64,000 bases of DNA, taken from Siminovitchia thermophila (GTDB lineage: Bacteria; Bacillota; Bacilli; Bacillales; Bacillaceae_C). A model generated the notes under the pieces. That model was not told the origin of the DNA. It made no database searches and saw nothing but the letters and a program-made list of their open reading frames with translations. Below, one piece after another: positions 54,333-63,619 of the stretch. Numbering within the stretch: the stretch's first letter is position 1; every line of letters starts with the position of its first letter. The translations under genes were made by a program, and so were the position numbers. The stretch is taken from positions 62,001 to 126,000 of the forward strand of contig NZ_JAFBFH010000003.1 in the NCBI RefSeq assembly GCF_016909185.1. Reading direction: 5' to 3'.

Positions 54333-55503
54333 AGTAAATAAAGAAAAAGTCTTAAAAGATGAATTTACAAACGGGCTTGACGATTTGCTCGCCAACCCGT
54401 TTGGCGAGCAAGAGCTTGCCTTACAGCCCCAGGCTTCCGAACAAGAAACGGCGAAACCTGCAAAGCTGATCGAAGCCCTTCCGGAAGACAGCAAAAAAAG
54501 AGCCGTTGATCTGGCCAAACAGATTGATCCTGCCAACCACCAGGCAATCATTTCCTATGGAACGCAGGCACAATCCCAGTTGTTAAACTTTTCAAGTTCC
54601 ATGCTAGAGCATGTCCAAAATAAAGATATTGGTCCCATCGGCGATATCTTGAATGACCTGATGGGCAAATTAAAGTCGGTCAATCCGGAAGAGTTGACGC
54701 CTGAGAAGAAAAATTTTTTCTCGAAAATGTTTGGCAAGATTTCCAACTCGATTCAGGAGGTTATGTCAAAATATCAAAAAACCGGAGCTCAAATAGACCG
54801 TATTTCGATTAAACTCAACCAATCGAAAGAGGTACTGCTCGATGATTTGAAAATGCTTGAACAATTATATGAAAAAAACAAAGAATATTTTCATGCGCTG
54901 AATATCTTCATTGCTGCCGGCGAACTGAAACTTGAAGAAATCCGGAAGGAAACGATTCCCGCACTAAAGAAAAAGGCGGAGGCATCCGGAGACCAAATGG
55001 CCTTTCAGGATGTGAATGACATGATGCAATTTGCGGACCGCCTTGAAAAAAGACTGTACGATCTCAAGCTAAGCAGGCAGATTACTATTCAAAGCGCCCC
55101 GCAAATCCGCATGATTCAAAATACAAACCAGGCACTTGCCGAAAAAATCCAGACTTCCATCATGACAGCCATCCCGCTTTGGAAAAACCAGATTGCGATT
55201 GCTTTGTCGCTCATTCGCCAACGCCAGGCAGTGGAAGCTCAAAAACAAGTTTCGAAAACGACGAACGACCTGTTATTAAAAAATGCAGAGATGCTGAAGT
55301 CCAATACGATTGAAACTGCCCGTGAAAATGAACGTGGCCTAGTGGATATCGAAACATTGAAGAAAACACAAGCAAGCTTAATTTCCACGCTTGAAGAAAC
55401 GATTAAAATCCAGCAGGAAGGCCGGTCAAAACGGGCACAAGCTGAGCAGGAACTATTGACAATGGAAAATGAATTAAAGCAAAAATTACTCAGCCTACGG
55501 TAA
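54325..55503 (+). CDS. TelA/YaaN-family toxic anion resistance protein
   Basis: 392-residue, mostly helical, soluble protein of the TelA family (tellurite and toxic anion resistance). Coiled-coil-like stretches and the [20 protein letters not shown] block are typical. ATG 54325 has GGAG 8 bases upstream. In B. subtilis the xpaC-yaaN pair has the same order, so YaaN is the likely counterpart. Tellurite resistance is a family name and need not be the natural role. Confidence 0.9.
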   Translation: MTEVNKEKVLKDEFTNGLDDLLANPFGEQELALQPQASEQETAKPAKLIEALPEDSKKRAVDLAKQIDPANHQAIISYGTQAQSQLLNFSSSMLEHVQNKDIGPIGDILNDLMGKLKSVNPEELTPEKKNFFSKMFGKISNSIQEVMSKYQKTGAQIDRISIKLNQSKEVLLDDLKMLEQLYEKNKEYFHALNIFIAAGELKLEEIRKETIPALKKKAEASGDQMAFQDVNDMMQFADRLEKRLYDLKLSRQITIQSAPQIRMIQNTNQALAEKIQTSIMTAIPLWKNQIAIALSLIRQRQAVEAQKQVSKTTNDLLLKNAEMLKSNTIETARENERGLVDIETLKKTQASLISTLEETIKIQQEGRSKRAQAEQELLTMENELKQKLLSLR

Positions 55504-55522
55504 TTTTTAACAAACAACACCG

Positions 55523-55553
55523 CCGGACATCATCAGTATTGTCCGGTTTTTAT
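55523..55553 (+). terminator. Terminator after the telA-family gene
   Basis: CCGGACA/TGTCCGG stem followed by TTTTTAT. Confidence 0.8.
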
Positions 55554-55573
55554 ATTAAAAGGAGATGTTATCA

Positions 55574-56467
55574 TTGAACTTTCCAAAAGAGGTTGTGATT
55601 ATTGAGGTAGGCCCTCGTGACGGTCTGCAAAATGAACCCCAGTTTGTTGATACAGAGATCAAAAAAGCATTTATTCAAAAGCTGGCCGCGGCCGGGATCA
55701 AAGAAATGGAGCTTACTTCCTTCGTTTCTCCAAAATGGGTACCGCAAATGAAAGATGCCGGGGAAATTGTCCAGTCCGCTCCTGAAGGAGTTCGCGGAAT
55801 TGTGCTTGCACCCAATCGGAAAGGGATTGAGCGGGTGCTAGAAACACCTTGCAAGTCAGTCGCCGTCTTTGTCGGCGTCAGCAATACGTTTAATAGGAAA
55901 AATATTAACAAATCCACAAGAGAAAGTATGGAAGAATTACAACCGGCCATAGAGGAGCTAAAAGCAAAAAACTTCTTTGTCAGAGCATGTATTTCCACAG
56001 CTTTTTATTGCCCGTATGAAGGAAAGATTCAAGAAGACGACACACTTGCACTTTGCCGGGAATTCGTTGCAGCCGGCGTTGATGAACTGAGTGTAGCCGA
56101 TACAATTGGCATGGCTGCGCCACACGAGTCCTATTCTCTCTTTTCTCGATTAAAAGAGGCGTTGCCGGATGTTTTGCTTGCAGCCCACTTTCATGATACA
56201 AGAAAAATGGCGCTGGCCAATACATACGCAGCGCTTGAAGCCGGAGTAAACCGTTTTGATTCATCAGCCGGAGGCCTTGGCGGCTGTCCGTTTGCACCGG
56301 GTGCAACCGGCAACGTGGCTACAGAAGATGTCGTGTATATGCTAGGTCGAATGGGCATTGAAACGTCCATTGATCTTGACAAGCTCGTGGCTGCGGTCGA
56401 TACGGTAGCACCAGTGATTTCCAGACAGATCGACACGGGTTATTACCGTCTCTCCAAACAGGGATAA
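55574..56467 (+). CDS. yngG: Hydroxymethylglutaryl-CoA lyase
   Basis: 297-residue TIM-barrel lyase splitting HMG-CoA into acetyl-CoA and acetoacetate in leucine breakdown. Signatures are GPRDGLQNE near residues 13-21, the metal-binding AHFHDT, and GGLGGCPFAPGATGN with the catalytic Cys. TTG 55574 is preferred, because AAGGAG lies 9 bases upstream; the ATG at 55565 directly abuts that site. Other leucine-catabolism genes (yngF, yngE) are not next to it. Its product acetoacetate is the substrate of ScoAB nearby. Confidence 0.93.
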   Translation: MNFPKEVVIIEVGPRDGLQNEPQFVDTEIKKAFIQKLAAAGIKEMELTSFVSPKWVPQMKDAGEIVQSAPEGVRGIVLAPNRKGIERVLETPCKSVAVFVGVSNTFNRKNINKSTRESMEELQPAIEELKAKNFFVRACISTAFYCPYEGKIQEDDTLALCREFVAAGVDELSVADTIGMAAPHESYSLFSRLKEALPDVLLAAHFHDTRKMALANTYAALEAGVNRFDSSAGGLGGCPFAPGATGNVATEDVVYMLGRMGIETSIDLDKLVAAVDTVAPVISRQIDTGYYRLSKQG

Positions 56468-56469
56468 GA

Positions 56470-56790
56470 TTAATCTAACAGGCTCATTCTGCCATTCAAT
56501 ATTTCATTTGGGCTTGTCAGCTGGAACGTATGGCTTTCATCCGAAAAATCGATTTCCATGTTTGAGTCTAAATAAATAAGTTTTGACTTCTCAATCACGA
56601 GCGGCATTTCATTCGTCTCAACAACCAATTCATCTTGGACCATTTCCCGCAATTTTTCAAATGTGAGCGCGGGAATGCCGCTCATCGTGCAGCCGTCTGC
56701 TTCATACAGTAATTTTAATGCCAAGTCCCTGTCTCCGAGTTTGTCTTTGATTTTTTCTGCTGCTTTTCGAGTAATTGTAACCGTTATCAT
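56470..56790 (-). CDS. yqkB: HesB/YqkB-like iron-sulfur biosynthesis family protein
   Basis: 106-residue protein of the FeS-biogenesis (HesB/IscA-like) fold. It resembles B. subtilis YqkB in YEADGCTMSGIPAL, ETNEMPLVIEKSKLIYLDSN and the FQLTSPNEILNGRMSLLD end. Only one of the usual cysteines remains (in DGCT), so a scaffold role is uncertain. ATG 56790 has GGGCGG at 6 bases. It is convergent with the HMG-CoA lyase gene. Confidence 0.8.
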   Translation of the reverse strand: MITVTITRKAAEKIKDKLGDRDLALKLLYEADGCTMSGIPALTFEKLREMVQDELVVETNEMPLVIEKSKLIYLDSNMEIDFSDESHTFQLTSPNEILNGRMSLLD

Positions 56791-57082
56791 TCGATGCCGC
56801 CCTTTCATAAGTTTGTAGCTCGTTATTCTTCTAATGTGTTCCCTATAAGATATTATGACATTTTAGACGACGGTTTATGAGATGGAAAAAGCGAGCGCAA
56901 ATCAAAGTGATAGCACATGAACCGTACCGGGTTTTCCGGAAATTTTGAACTGATTGATGTAGATAAAAACGTTTCGAAGCGATACAAGTACTTTCTTTAT
57001 GCCGATGTGATGAATCGTGACGAAACACAGTAAGGACATTCGAGTCCCGCGTACGGGCTGAAAAAATGGCTGAAATAACAGC
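56791..57082. other. Intergenic stretch without a supported gene
   Basis: About 290 bp between the yqkB-like gene and the terminator of the anti-sigma-like gene. Open frames of about 65-98 codons exist on the minus strand, but they have no ribosome site and an arginine- and serine-rich composition unlike real proteins here. Confidence 0.5.
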
Positions 57083-57121
57083 AAAAAAGCGAGAAGCACG
57101 TATGGGAATATTCGCTTCTCG
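57083..57121 (-). terminator. Terminator of the ECF sigma operon
   Basis: CGAGAAGC/GCTTCTCG stem with six T residues on the minus strand, 15 bases beyond the stop at 57136. Confidence 0.75.
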
Positions 57122-57135
57122 TTTAGCTGCCCGTA

Positions 57136-58077
57136 TCAATTTGTAAAAGGCTGTGTGCTATCTCCGTTGATTTTTAATACCCAAGTCCCTTTTTTGGGAA
57201 ACGCCAAGTTTCCTTCATACAAATAAATCGGCTTGTTTGTTACAGCATCTATCCCCTTTCCCGTGTTAACAAACAGGGATTCATCTGCTAATGTTCCAGT
57301 ATCATCCAACAACTGTACGCTCACTTTTTCTTGCTTCTCTCCCGTTCCCTCCATCACCATATTGTTTTTCTTGCCTATTGCCAGTTCTTTTGGAGAGTCA
57401 ACAAGTGTAAAATGCTCCGTTGCCGGAAATGGGGGCAGCACTTCCAAAGTGAACTCTGCAAACAGCTTTTCGTCGATAAAAAAAGACAGTTTCCATGTTC
57501 CCTTCGTCGGGAATGGCTCAAACCTGGTTAAAGCGTGACCGTCTTCTCCGTACAAGCCATCTACGAGTTTCCCCCTTGCCAACATGATTTCCTGTTGTCC
57601 GTTTGTCGCTGTCACTTCATACTTTTTCCCCGGAAGATCAGCCTGATCGTCCCAGAAATACAGCATTAATTTGGCAACTCTTCTTTCATCTTTTGCGACA
57701 AAATGGTCAAACGACTGCAAAATCCCGACTCTTCCTTCAATGCCGATTGCCTCTTGATGTGCATCAGAAAATCGAAAGGGCTTTCCTTCCGCTACCTCTA
57801 TTCCAACCTCCTGCTCAGCCTTGTCCATTGTCATTTCCCGGCTTTCCTCGATCTTATTTGTCACCGTGTCCCGTTGTTGGCCATTCAACTGAAATTGTGC
57901 CAAAGCGAGGACGATTATGACGGCAGACGCGAAAACTATGGATAATCCCGGTCTGAATTTCGGCTTCCGGACCTGCTCCCGATTCCGCAACTTTTGTAAA
58001 ATATCCCGTCTTTGTTCCGTTGATAATGAATATTTAGGAAGGTTCTTTAGTTTCTCTTCAATCTGCTGTTCTCTCAA
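57136..58077 (-). CDS. Membrane-anchored protein, probable partner (anti-sigma) of the ECF sigma factor
   Basis: 313 residues: a cytoplasmic charged N-terminus (about 1-43), one helix (about 44-62), and a large extracytoplasmic part with beta-rich repeats (TKGTWKLSFFI near 190 and KKGTWVLKI near 300). The C-terminal part resembles DUF4871-type domains. Its start overlaps the sigma gene by 20 bases, the usual arrangement of sigma and membrane anti-sigma pairs. I see no recognised zinc anti-sigma motif, so the assignment rests on gene order and topology. Confidence 0.65.
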   Translation of the reverse strand: MREQQIEEKLKNLPKYSLSTEQRRDILQKLRNREQVRKPKFRPGLSIVFASAVIIVLALAQFQLNGQQRDTVTNKIEESREMTMDKAEQEVGIEVAEGKPFRFSDAHQEAIGIEGRVGILQSFDHFVAKDERRVAKLMLYFWDDQADLPGKKYEVTATNGQQEIMLARGKLVDGLYGEDGHALTRFEPFPTKGTWKLSFFIDEKLFAEFTLEVLPPFPATEHFTLVDSPKELAIGKKNNMVMEGTGEKQEKVSVQLLDDTGTLADESLFVNTGKGIDAVTNKPIYLYEGNLAFPKKGTWVLKINGDSTQPFTN

Positions 58078-58576
58078 AGTAAAATCCCTCCTTTTCTAAA
58101 ATATCTCTCAGCTTTTTCAATGCCCGGTGATATGTCACGTTCACTTTATTTCCGCTGCATTTTAAAATGTCGCTTGTCTCCTTTGAAGACAATTCCAAAA
58201 TGCCCCGTAAAATGACGACCTCTTTATAAAACGGCGAAAGCTGCCGTATCGACTTGTAAAGTTGCTCATGCTCCTGATTTTTGATAACGAGCTCTTCCGA
58301 TCCATTCGAGGAATGCGGCTCATTGGTTACATACTGTTTAATTCTATTCCAAACCTGGTTTCTTCGATATTTGTCAATGACCATATTCCTGGCAATGGAA
58401 ATGAGCCATGTTTTTGGATGGGATTCTCCTTTAAATCTTGACATTTTTTTCATGGCAATCAGAAATGTCTCCTGGACATAATCTTCCACGTCACGGGAGC
58501 CTGTCAAATAAATCAAAAAGCTTGTAATATCCCTTTCATACATTTCAAACCACTGTTCTATGCAATCCTCTTTCAC
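58058..58576 (-). CDS. ECF-type RNA polymerase sigma factor
   Basis: 172-residue sigma-70 family factor with region 2 (DVEDYVQETFLIAMKKMSRF, then TWLISIARNMVIDKYR) and region 4 (LSPFYKEVVILRGILELSSKETSDIL). No region 3, hence an ECF factor, similar in style to SigX/YlaC. It should be held inactive by the overlapping downstream membrane protein and respond to an envelope signal. The exact family is uncertain. Confidence 0.88.
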   Translation of the reverse strand: MKEDCIEQWFEMYERDITSFLIYLTGSRDVEDYVQETFLIAMKKMSRFKGESHPKTWLISIARNMVIDKYRRNQVWNRIKQYVTNEPHSSNGSEELVIKNQEHEQLYKSIRQLSPFYKEVVILRGILELSSKETSDILKCSGNKVNVTYHRALKKLRDILEKEGFYFERTAD

Positions 58577-58631
58577 GCTTCCCCCTCCCCTCTTTATATT
58601 AGACGACCAAAAGACGAAAACATTACAGCCT

Positions 58632-58964
58632 TTATCCGATCAATTCTATATGTTCGATTTGCTTCAATAAAATCCGCTGTACATGACCAGATCGGTCCAC
58701 GATCCGAAATTCTTTTTTTACAGAATCAAAATAATGAATTTTCCCGGCAATCTGTTTAGATTGGCGATGTGAAAAATAGGTAATGTTGACCTCTTTGGCA
58801 AACTCCATCGCTTCTTCCGCCGCTAGATTCAGTTGCTCCAGCTTCTGTTCATCCAATTGCCCTTTTGCATCCCACGTATCTTCTTTTGCCCATTCTCGGA
58901 GCATTTTGACATGCTCCGGAAGCATAAGAGAGTTCCACTTTATATTTCCCCGGTCCCGAATCAT
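58632..58964 (-). CDS. yqjX: YolD-like protein (YqjX)
   Basis: 110-residue protein of the YolD-like family, usually encoded beside Y-family DNA polymerases. The RGNIKWNSLMLPEHVKML start and the HYFDSVKKEFRIVD...IEHIELI end are diagnostic. It may act as an accessory factor of translesion synthesis. ATG 58964 has GGGGGCAGG upstream. It follows the polymerase gene by 28 bases and shares its SOS promoter. Confidence 0.9.
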   Translation of the reverse strand: MIRDRGNIKWNSLMLPEHVKMLREWAKEDTWDAKGQLDEQKLEQLNLAAEEAMEFAKEVNITYFSHRQSKQIAGKIHYFDSVKKEFRIVDRSGHVQRILLKQIEHIELIG

Positions 58965-58992
58965 TTTCCTGCCCCCATTTCCATCACCATTG

Positions 58993-60255
58993 TCATGCTT
59001 TGTGCCCTCCAACAAGACCCGCTCTTATTCGTGTTGTTCCTGCTTCTGTGTAAGAAACTGCGCGAAGAAGCGAAGCAGTCCCGTGCCGGCGGCGAATATG
59101 ATCCATCACATATCCCAGCTCTCTCTTTCGTATTTGATTCGGTTCAAACAAGTTAAGCTGATATGTGCCATGATCCGTCATATTGGAAAGCGCGATAGAA
59201 ATCTGTCGGACCGACTTTCCATTATAATGGGCTTCAAACAAGTCAAGACATACCTTATACACAGTCATTGTGACGTTCGTCGGGTCCTCCACCGATTTCG
59301 AACGAAGAAACCCTCCTCCGAACTCTTTTTCACTATAACCGATCCCGAGGCTGATTGTCCTCCCCGCCTTTCCGTGCTCGCGGGCGCGCCGGGCCACCTC
59401 TTCACACATTTCCAGTATAACCGCGGCAATCTCATGCTTTTCCTTATAATCACGCAACAGTATTTGACTTTTTCCAAAGCTGATTTGCCCCGCCATCATT
59501 GGAGCCCCAAGCTCGGACAAATCAACACCCCATGCATGATAATAAAGCTGCATCCCCATGATCCCGAATTTTTTCTCAAGCAAGGCCGGGTTATAAGCCG
59601 CGAGCTGGCCCACGTTAAAAATCCCCATGTTGTTCAACGTTCTCTCCATCCTTCTCCCAATCCCCCATATTTTTCTGAGAGGAGACACTGTCCACAACTT
59701 TTTCGGCACATCTTCATATGTCCATTTTGCGATACCGGTTTTTTTCGCTTCCAAATCAAGACAAAGCTTGGACAAAAGCATATTAGGCCCTATGCCGATT
59801 GAACATGTAAGCTGAAATTCCCGAAATATTTCATCCCGAATTTTTTGAGCGGCTGTCCAGGCATCCCCCCATAACTGCATCGTTCCATCCAATTTGAGGA
59901 AACTTTCATCCACACTATATACATGAATCGCTTCTTTTGGGACATACCGATTCAACAAACGGGTAATTTCCATAGAGATTCGCAAATAAAGCGCCATTTT
60001 TGCCTCAACTCGCCGGATATTTTTATCTGTTGGAATTTCAAATAAACGAGAGCCCGTTTGAATGCCATAATCTTTTTTCAAGCGGGGGGAAGCCGCTAAT
60101 ACGACACTTCCGGGCTGTTGCAAATTCCCGACAACTGCCAAATAACATTCAAGAGGGTCAAGACCATGCATAACCGCGGCGCAGCTTGCATAAAAGCTCT
60201 TCATGTCGATGCACAAGATGTTGTGATGCGGCAGCATCCGATAGTCGATTTCCAT
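58993..60255 (-). CDS. yqjW: Y-family DNA polymerase (UvrX/YqjW type)
   Basis: 420-residue error-prone polymerase for translesion synthesis. Catalytic acidic residues are in CIDMKSFYASC (near 15-25) and VYSVDESFLKL (Asp-Glu near 114-115). Helix-hairpin-helix motifs (WGIGRRMERTLNNMG) and the little-finger domain follow. The ORF begins at ATG 60255 with GGAGGGTG upstream. A LexA-type operator lies 18 bases before the start, so induction by DNA damage is expected. Confidence 0.94.
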   Translation of the reverse strand: MEIDYRMLPHHNILCIDMKSFYASCAAVMHGLDPLECYLAVVGNLQQPGSVVLAASPRLKKDYGIQTGSRLFEIPTDKNIRRVEAKMALYLRISMEITRLLNRYVPKEAIHVYSVDESFLKLDGTMQLWGDAWTAAQKIRDEIFREFQLTCSIGIGPNMLLSKLCLDLEAKKTGIAKWTYEDVPKKLWTVSPLRKIWGIGRRMERTLNNMGIFNVGQLAAYNPALLEKKFGIMGMQLYYHAWGVDLSELGAPMMAGQISFGKSQILLRDYKEKHEIAAVILEMCEEVARRAREHGKAGRTISLGIGYSEKEFGGGFLRSKSVEDPTNVTMTVYKVCLDLFEAHYNGKSVRQISIALSNMTDHGTYQLNLFEPNQIRKRELGYVMDHIRRRHGTASLLRAVSYTEAGTTRIRAGLVGGHKA

Positions 60256-60273
60256 GCTTCACCCTCCAAAACG

Positions 60274-60285
60274 GAACATTTGTTC
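60274..60285. promoter_or_regulatory. LexA (SOS) box of yqjW-yqjX
   Basis: GAACATTTGTTC is the 12-base dyad core of the Bacillus LexA consensus GAACNNNNGTTC with AT-rich centre, located between 19 and 30 bases upstream of the yqjW start. Confidence 0.8.
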
Positions 60286-60602
60286 TATTATACGCATCAT
60301 TGTAGACCAATAGACCCGCTTCTTCAATGGAATCTATTGCCAGGAAGCGAAAAGGCGTTGTTTAGCAGTGTTGTTCCAGCAAAGCAGAGGCCAGTGCTCC
60401 AAAAGTTTATCCTGCATGTGCGGGGGGCGGATGCCGCAAACTCCTTCGAAAGGGCCCGCTACGGATAACCAAAACCAAACTATTGTTTGCAAAACAAGTC
60501 GTATATTATATCATTGGTATCAAACATATAATTTGAAGCATGTTTTTTCCGTATCATTTTAAAAAAAGCAAATTACTCCAGAATATATAAGGAGAGTGCC
60601 AT

Positions 60603-61958
60603 ATGGATTCATTTCTTGCGCTTATCAGCAGTCAACGGGATTTTTTCCGTACAGGGCAAACAAAAGATATACCTTTTCGTCTCCAGTCACTTCAAACATT
60701 CAGAAATGCCGTCAAGCTGTACGAAAAGGAACTTATGGCCGCACTTAAAGCAGACTTGAATAAATCCGAGTTCGAAGCATATACGACAGAGATCGGGATG
60801 ATCTTAAACGAACTCCGTTTCACGATGCGCCAACTCCGCTCTTGGACAAAACCGACCAAAGTGAAAACACCCATCACCCATATTGGTTCCACAAGCTATA
60901 TTTATCCTGAACCATACGGGACGGCGCTGATCATTTCTCCGTGGAATTATCCGTTCTTGCTTGCAGCCGCACCTTTAATTGGAGCAATTGCGGCAGGTAA
61001 CTGCGCTGTTATCAAACCATCGGAGCTGACTCCCCGAACATCAGCCGTTTTTGCCAAAATGATCCAAGACGTTTTTCCAAGAAAATATATCGCGGTAGTG
61101 CAAGGCGGCGTGGAAACAAGTGAAGCTCTACTCCGGGAAAAGTTTGACAAGATTTTTTTCACTGGAAGTGTGTCTGTTGGAAAAGTGGTCATGAAAGCTG
61201 CTGCTAGGCACCTTACCCCGGTAACGCTGGAATTAGGTGGAAAAAGTCCTTGTATTGTTCATGAAGATGCCAATTTGAAACTGGCTGCCAAACGGATTGC
61301 TTGGGGGAAATTCACGAATGCTGGACAGACCTGTATCGCACCTGACTATATATACGTCCATCAGCGAATCAAGGACAAGTTTTTAGGGCTTTTAAAAGAA
61401 GCGATTGATGAAATGTACAGTGGGCAGACGATCACACGAATTGTGAACGAAAAGCATTTCAACCGTCTTGTTTCATTCCTTGATCAGGGAAGTATTTTTA
61501 CAGGCGGAAAGGCAAACCGGGAAAAGCTGTCCGTGGAGCCGACTATTCTGACAAACATCACATGGGAAGATACGATCATGAAAGAGGAAATTTTCGGTCC
61601 CATCCTTCCTGTTTTGGAATATGGGGAGTTGAACGAGGTGATAGAAGGGATTCATCAGCACCCTAATCCGCTAGCGCTGTATCTGTTTTCTAAAGGTTCC
61701 GAAACGAAAAAAGAAATAGTGAACTCCGTTTCTTTCGGGGGCGGTTGCATCAATGATACGATTTATCACTTTGCCAATCCCCATTTGCCTTTTGGCGGAG
61801 TCGGAACAAGCGGGATTGGATCATACCATGGAAAAAACAGCTTCGACGCTTTTTCCCATCAAAAGAGCATCTTGAAACAGACGAATTTATTTGATATCCC
61901 TTTTCGCTATCCCCATATGAAAAACGCGTTAAAGCGAATAAAGATGTTCCTAAAATAG
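60603..61958 (+). CDS. ywdH: Aldehyde dehydrogenase (YwdH-like)
   Basis: 451-residue NAD(P)-dependent aldehyde dehydrogenase of the class 3/fatty aldehyde group, which lacks the N-terminal extension of larger ALDHs. Motifs are PWNYPF, the NAD-binding FTGSVSVGKVV, the catalytic Glu in TLELGGKSP and the nucleophile Cys in FTNAGQTCIAPDY. A hydrophobic basic C-terminus (PHMKNALKRIKMFLK) could bind membranes. AAGGAG precedes the ATG. The natural substrate is unknown. Confidence 0.93.
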   Translation: MDSFLALISSQRDFFRTGQTKDIPFRLQSLQTFRNAVKLYEKELMAALKADLNKSEFEAYTTEIGMILNELRFTMRQLRSWTKPTKVKTPITHIGSTSYIYPEPYGTALIISPWNYPFLLAAAPLIGAIAAGNCAVIKPSELTPRTSAVFAKMIQDVFPRKYIAVVQGGVETSEALLREKFDKIFFTGSVSVGKVVMKAAARHLTPVTLELGGKSPCIVHEDANLKLAAKRIAWGKFTNAGQTCIAPDYIYVHQRIKDKFLGLLKEAIDEMYSGQTITRIVNEKHFNRLVSFLDQGSIFTGGKANREKLSVEPTILTNITWEDTIMKEEIFGPILPVLEYGELNEVIEGIHQHPNPLALYLFSKGSETKKEIVNSVSFGGGCINDTIYHFANPHLPFGGVGTSGIGSYHGKNSFDAFSHQKSILKQTNLFDIPFRYPHMKNALKRIKMFLK

Positions 61959-62352
61959 ATAGAATTTGAAAAAGACGCCCAGATAATGGTGGAAGTTAAA
62001 AAAATTAATGTGTCTATCTGTAACGACTCATCCGTCTCGAGACGAGCTATGGAATCAAGGATAGGATTGAGGTTTCATTTGTTCACATGAACCAAAAAGT
62101 TACAAAATTGCTGGAATAACATCCTGGAAATGAACTGGACAATCGAGCTGATATACCCGATTTTTAATGTAGCATACGCAGTTGCTTCCCAGTAGGCGGG
62201 AAAAGCAGAAATATCGTTCTTACTTAAGAGAATGGCAGGAAAGATGGTGCCGAATATTTGAGACTGAATGTTGAAGCTGAAAAAGCTGAATCAAAATTGG
62301 GAAGCAGTGGTGAGGACGATCACCCATGCCTTGTCGAGTTATATTAACGACT
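61959..62352. other. Intergenic stretch without a supported gene
   Basis: About 395 bp after the aldehyde dehydrogenase. No frame of length with a ribosome site is present on either strand; scattered stops interrupt all frames. I see no repeat of the families found elsewhere in the window. Confidence 0.5.
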
Positions 62353-62388
62353 AAAAAAGCCTGAGCCCGGCACAATACCGGGTTCAGG
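62353..62388 (-). terminator. Terminator after the aldolase gene
   Basis: CCTGA(G)CCCGG with CCGGGTTCAGG and a run of six T residues on the minus strand. Confidence 0.85.
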
Positions 62389-62427
62389 ATTGACAAGTCG
62401 CTTTATGAAATGTTCGCAGGAGGGTTT

Positions 62428-63297
62428 TTAGACAGCCCCCGTTTGCGACGACCCGAAGTCACGCATTTTTCCGATGACTGTTTCTTTTATGGCTTCCCGT
62501 CCCGGGCCCATATATTTGCGCGGGTCATACACCTCTTTGTTCTTTTCTAATATGTCACGTATTTTCTTCGTCTGCATGATTTGGTTTTCTGTATTCACAT
62601 TGATTTTGGCTGTTCCCAACGATATCGCCTTTTGAATATCTTTCAAAGGAATGCCTGTTCCACCATGCAAAACGAGCGGAACGCCGGTCAGGCTCATTAC
62701 TTCTTCCATACGCTTAAAGCCAAGGTTCGGCTCTCCTTTGTATGGCCCGTGAACAGATCCAAGTGCGGGCGCAAAACAGTCCACCTTCGTCTCTTTTACC
62801 AACTTTTCGCATTCAGACGGAATCGCGTACATGGCTTCGGCATCATCAACAATGACATCATCTTCTTGCCCGCCAATGCGGCCCAGTTCCGCTTCGACCG
62901 AAACACCGTGTATATGGGCAAGCTCCACCACTTTTTTTGTTAGGGCGATATTTTCCTCTAGCGGCAAATGAGAACCGTCAATCATAACGGAAGTAAATCC
63001 CGCGTGGATGGCTGCGGCGCATTTTTCAAAATTTGAGCCGTGATCTAAATGAATCGCGACAGGCACTGTTGTCCGATATTCTTCCATCAAAGCTTTTACC
63101 ATAGATACTACTACTTTAAATCCGCCCATATATCTGGCCGCGCCTTCAGAAACACCGAGAATGACTGGTGAACTTTCTTCTTCGGCAGCCTGTAAAATCG
63201 CTTGGGCATATTCCAAATTATTTACATTAAATTGACCAACTGCGTAATGACCGGCTTTCGCCGTATGAAGCATGGCTTTCATCGATACTAATGGCAT
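62428..63297 (-). CDS. fba: Class II fructose-bisphosphate aldolase
   Basis: 289-residue zinc aldolase interconverting fructose 1,6-bisphosphate with dihydroxyacetone phosphate and glyceraldehyde 3-phosphate. Metal ligands lie in HLDHGS (near 82-87), GSVHGPYKG and VLHGGTG. It may equally act on another ketose bisphosphate. With the adjacent transketolase subunit genes it suggests a pentose/hexose phosphate unit rather than the standalone glycolytic fba. Confidence 0.9.
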   Translation of the reverse strand: MPLVSMKAMLHTAKAGHYAVGQFNVNNLEYAQAILQAAEEESSPVILGVSEGAARYMGGFKVVVSMVKALMEEYRTTVPVAIHLDHGSNFEKCAAAIHAGFTSVMIDGSHLPLEENIALTKKVVELAHIHGVSVEAELGRIGGQEDDVIVDDAEAMYAIPSECEKLVKETKVDCFAPALGSVHGPYKGEPNLGFKRMEEVMSLTGVPLVLHGGTGIPLKDIQKAISLGTAKINVNTENQIMQTKKIRDILEKNKEVYDPRKYMGPGREAIKETVIGKMRDFGSSQTGAV

Positions 63298-63619
63298 ACG
63301 AGCACTCCTTTATATAAGTGTCTATTTTAATCGTGCATCAACCTGGTCTCCTGCCTCTGATGTTGTTACCTTTTCGCCAAGATCAGGGGTAGAACCAGAA
63401 CCGTTTTGAATTTTTTTTAAAACCGAAACTTGGCAGCCAAAAGCGTGGGAATGGGATGGGCAACTCCTTAGAATGGAGCGACTTTGCCATTCCTTTGCTT
63501 TACAAGCCCATAAATTGAATGGATTCACAAAATGAAATACTCTATAGTAAAAGATTGTACTTACGAACCTATGATTTTCCGCAAGTACAATCCTTTTTTA
63601 GCCTTCGTCTTTTTAACTG
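63298..63619. other. Intergenic region between tkt C-subunit and fba
   Basis: About 320 bp. It holds the hairpin listed at 63546-63600 and the presumed aldolase promoter. A 68-codon minus-strand frame inside it has no ribosome site and is not supported. Confidence 0.5.
63546..63600. terminator. Hairpin after the transketolase C-subunit gene
   Basis: GATTGTACTT/AAGTACAATC 10-bp stem with a 20-base loop. T runs are present on both sides (TTTTTT on plus, TTTT on minus). On the minus strand it would end the transketolase transcript. Confidence 0.6.

Noticed and set aside
63322-63528. 68-codon minus-strand frame upstream of the aldolase
   Set aside because: No ribosome site; mixed composition without domain-like features.
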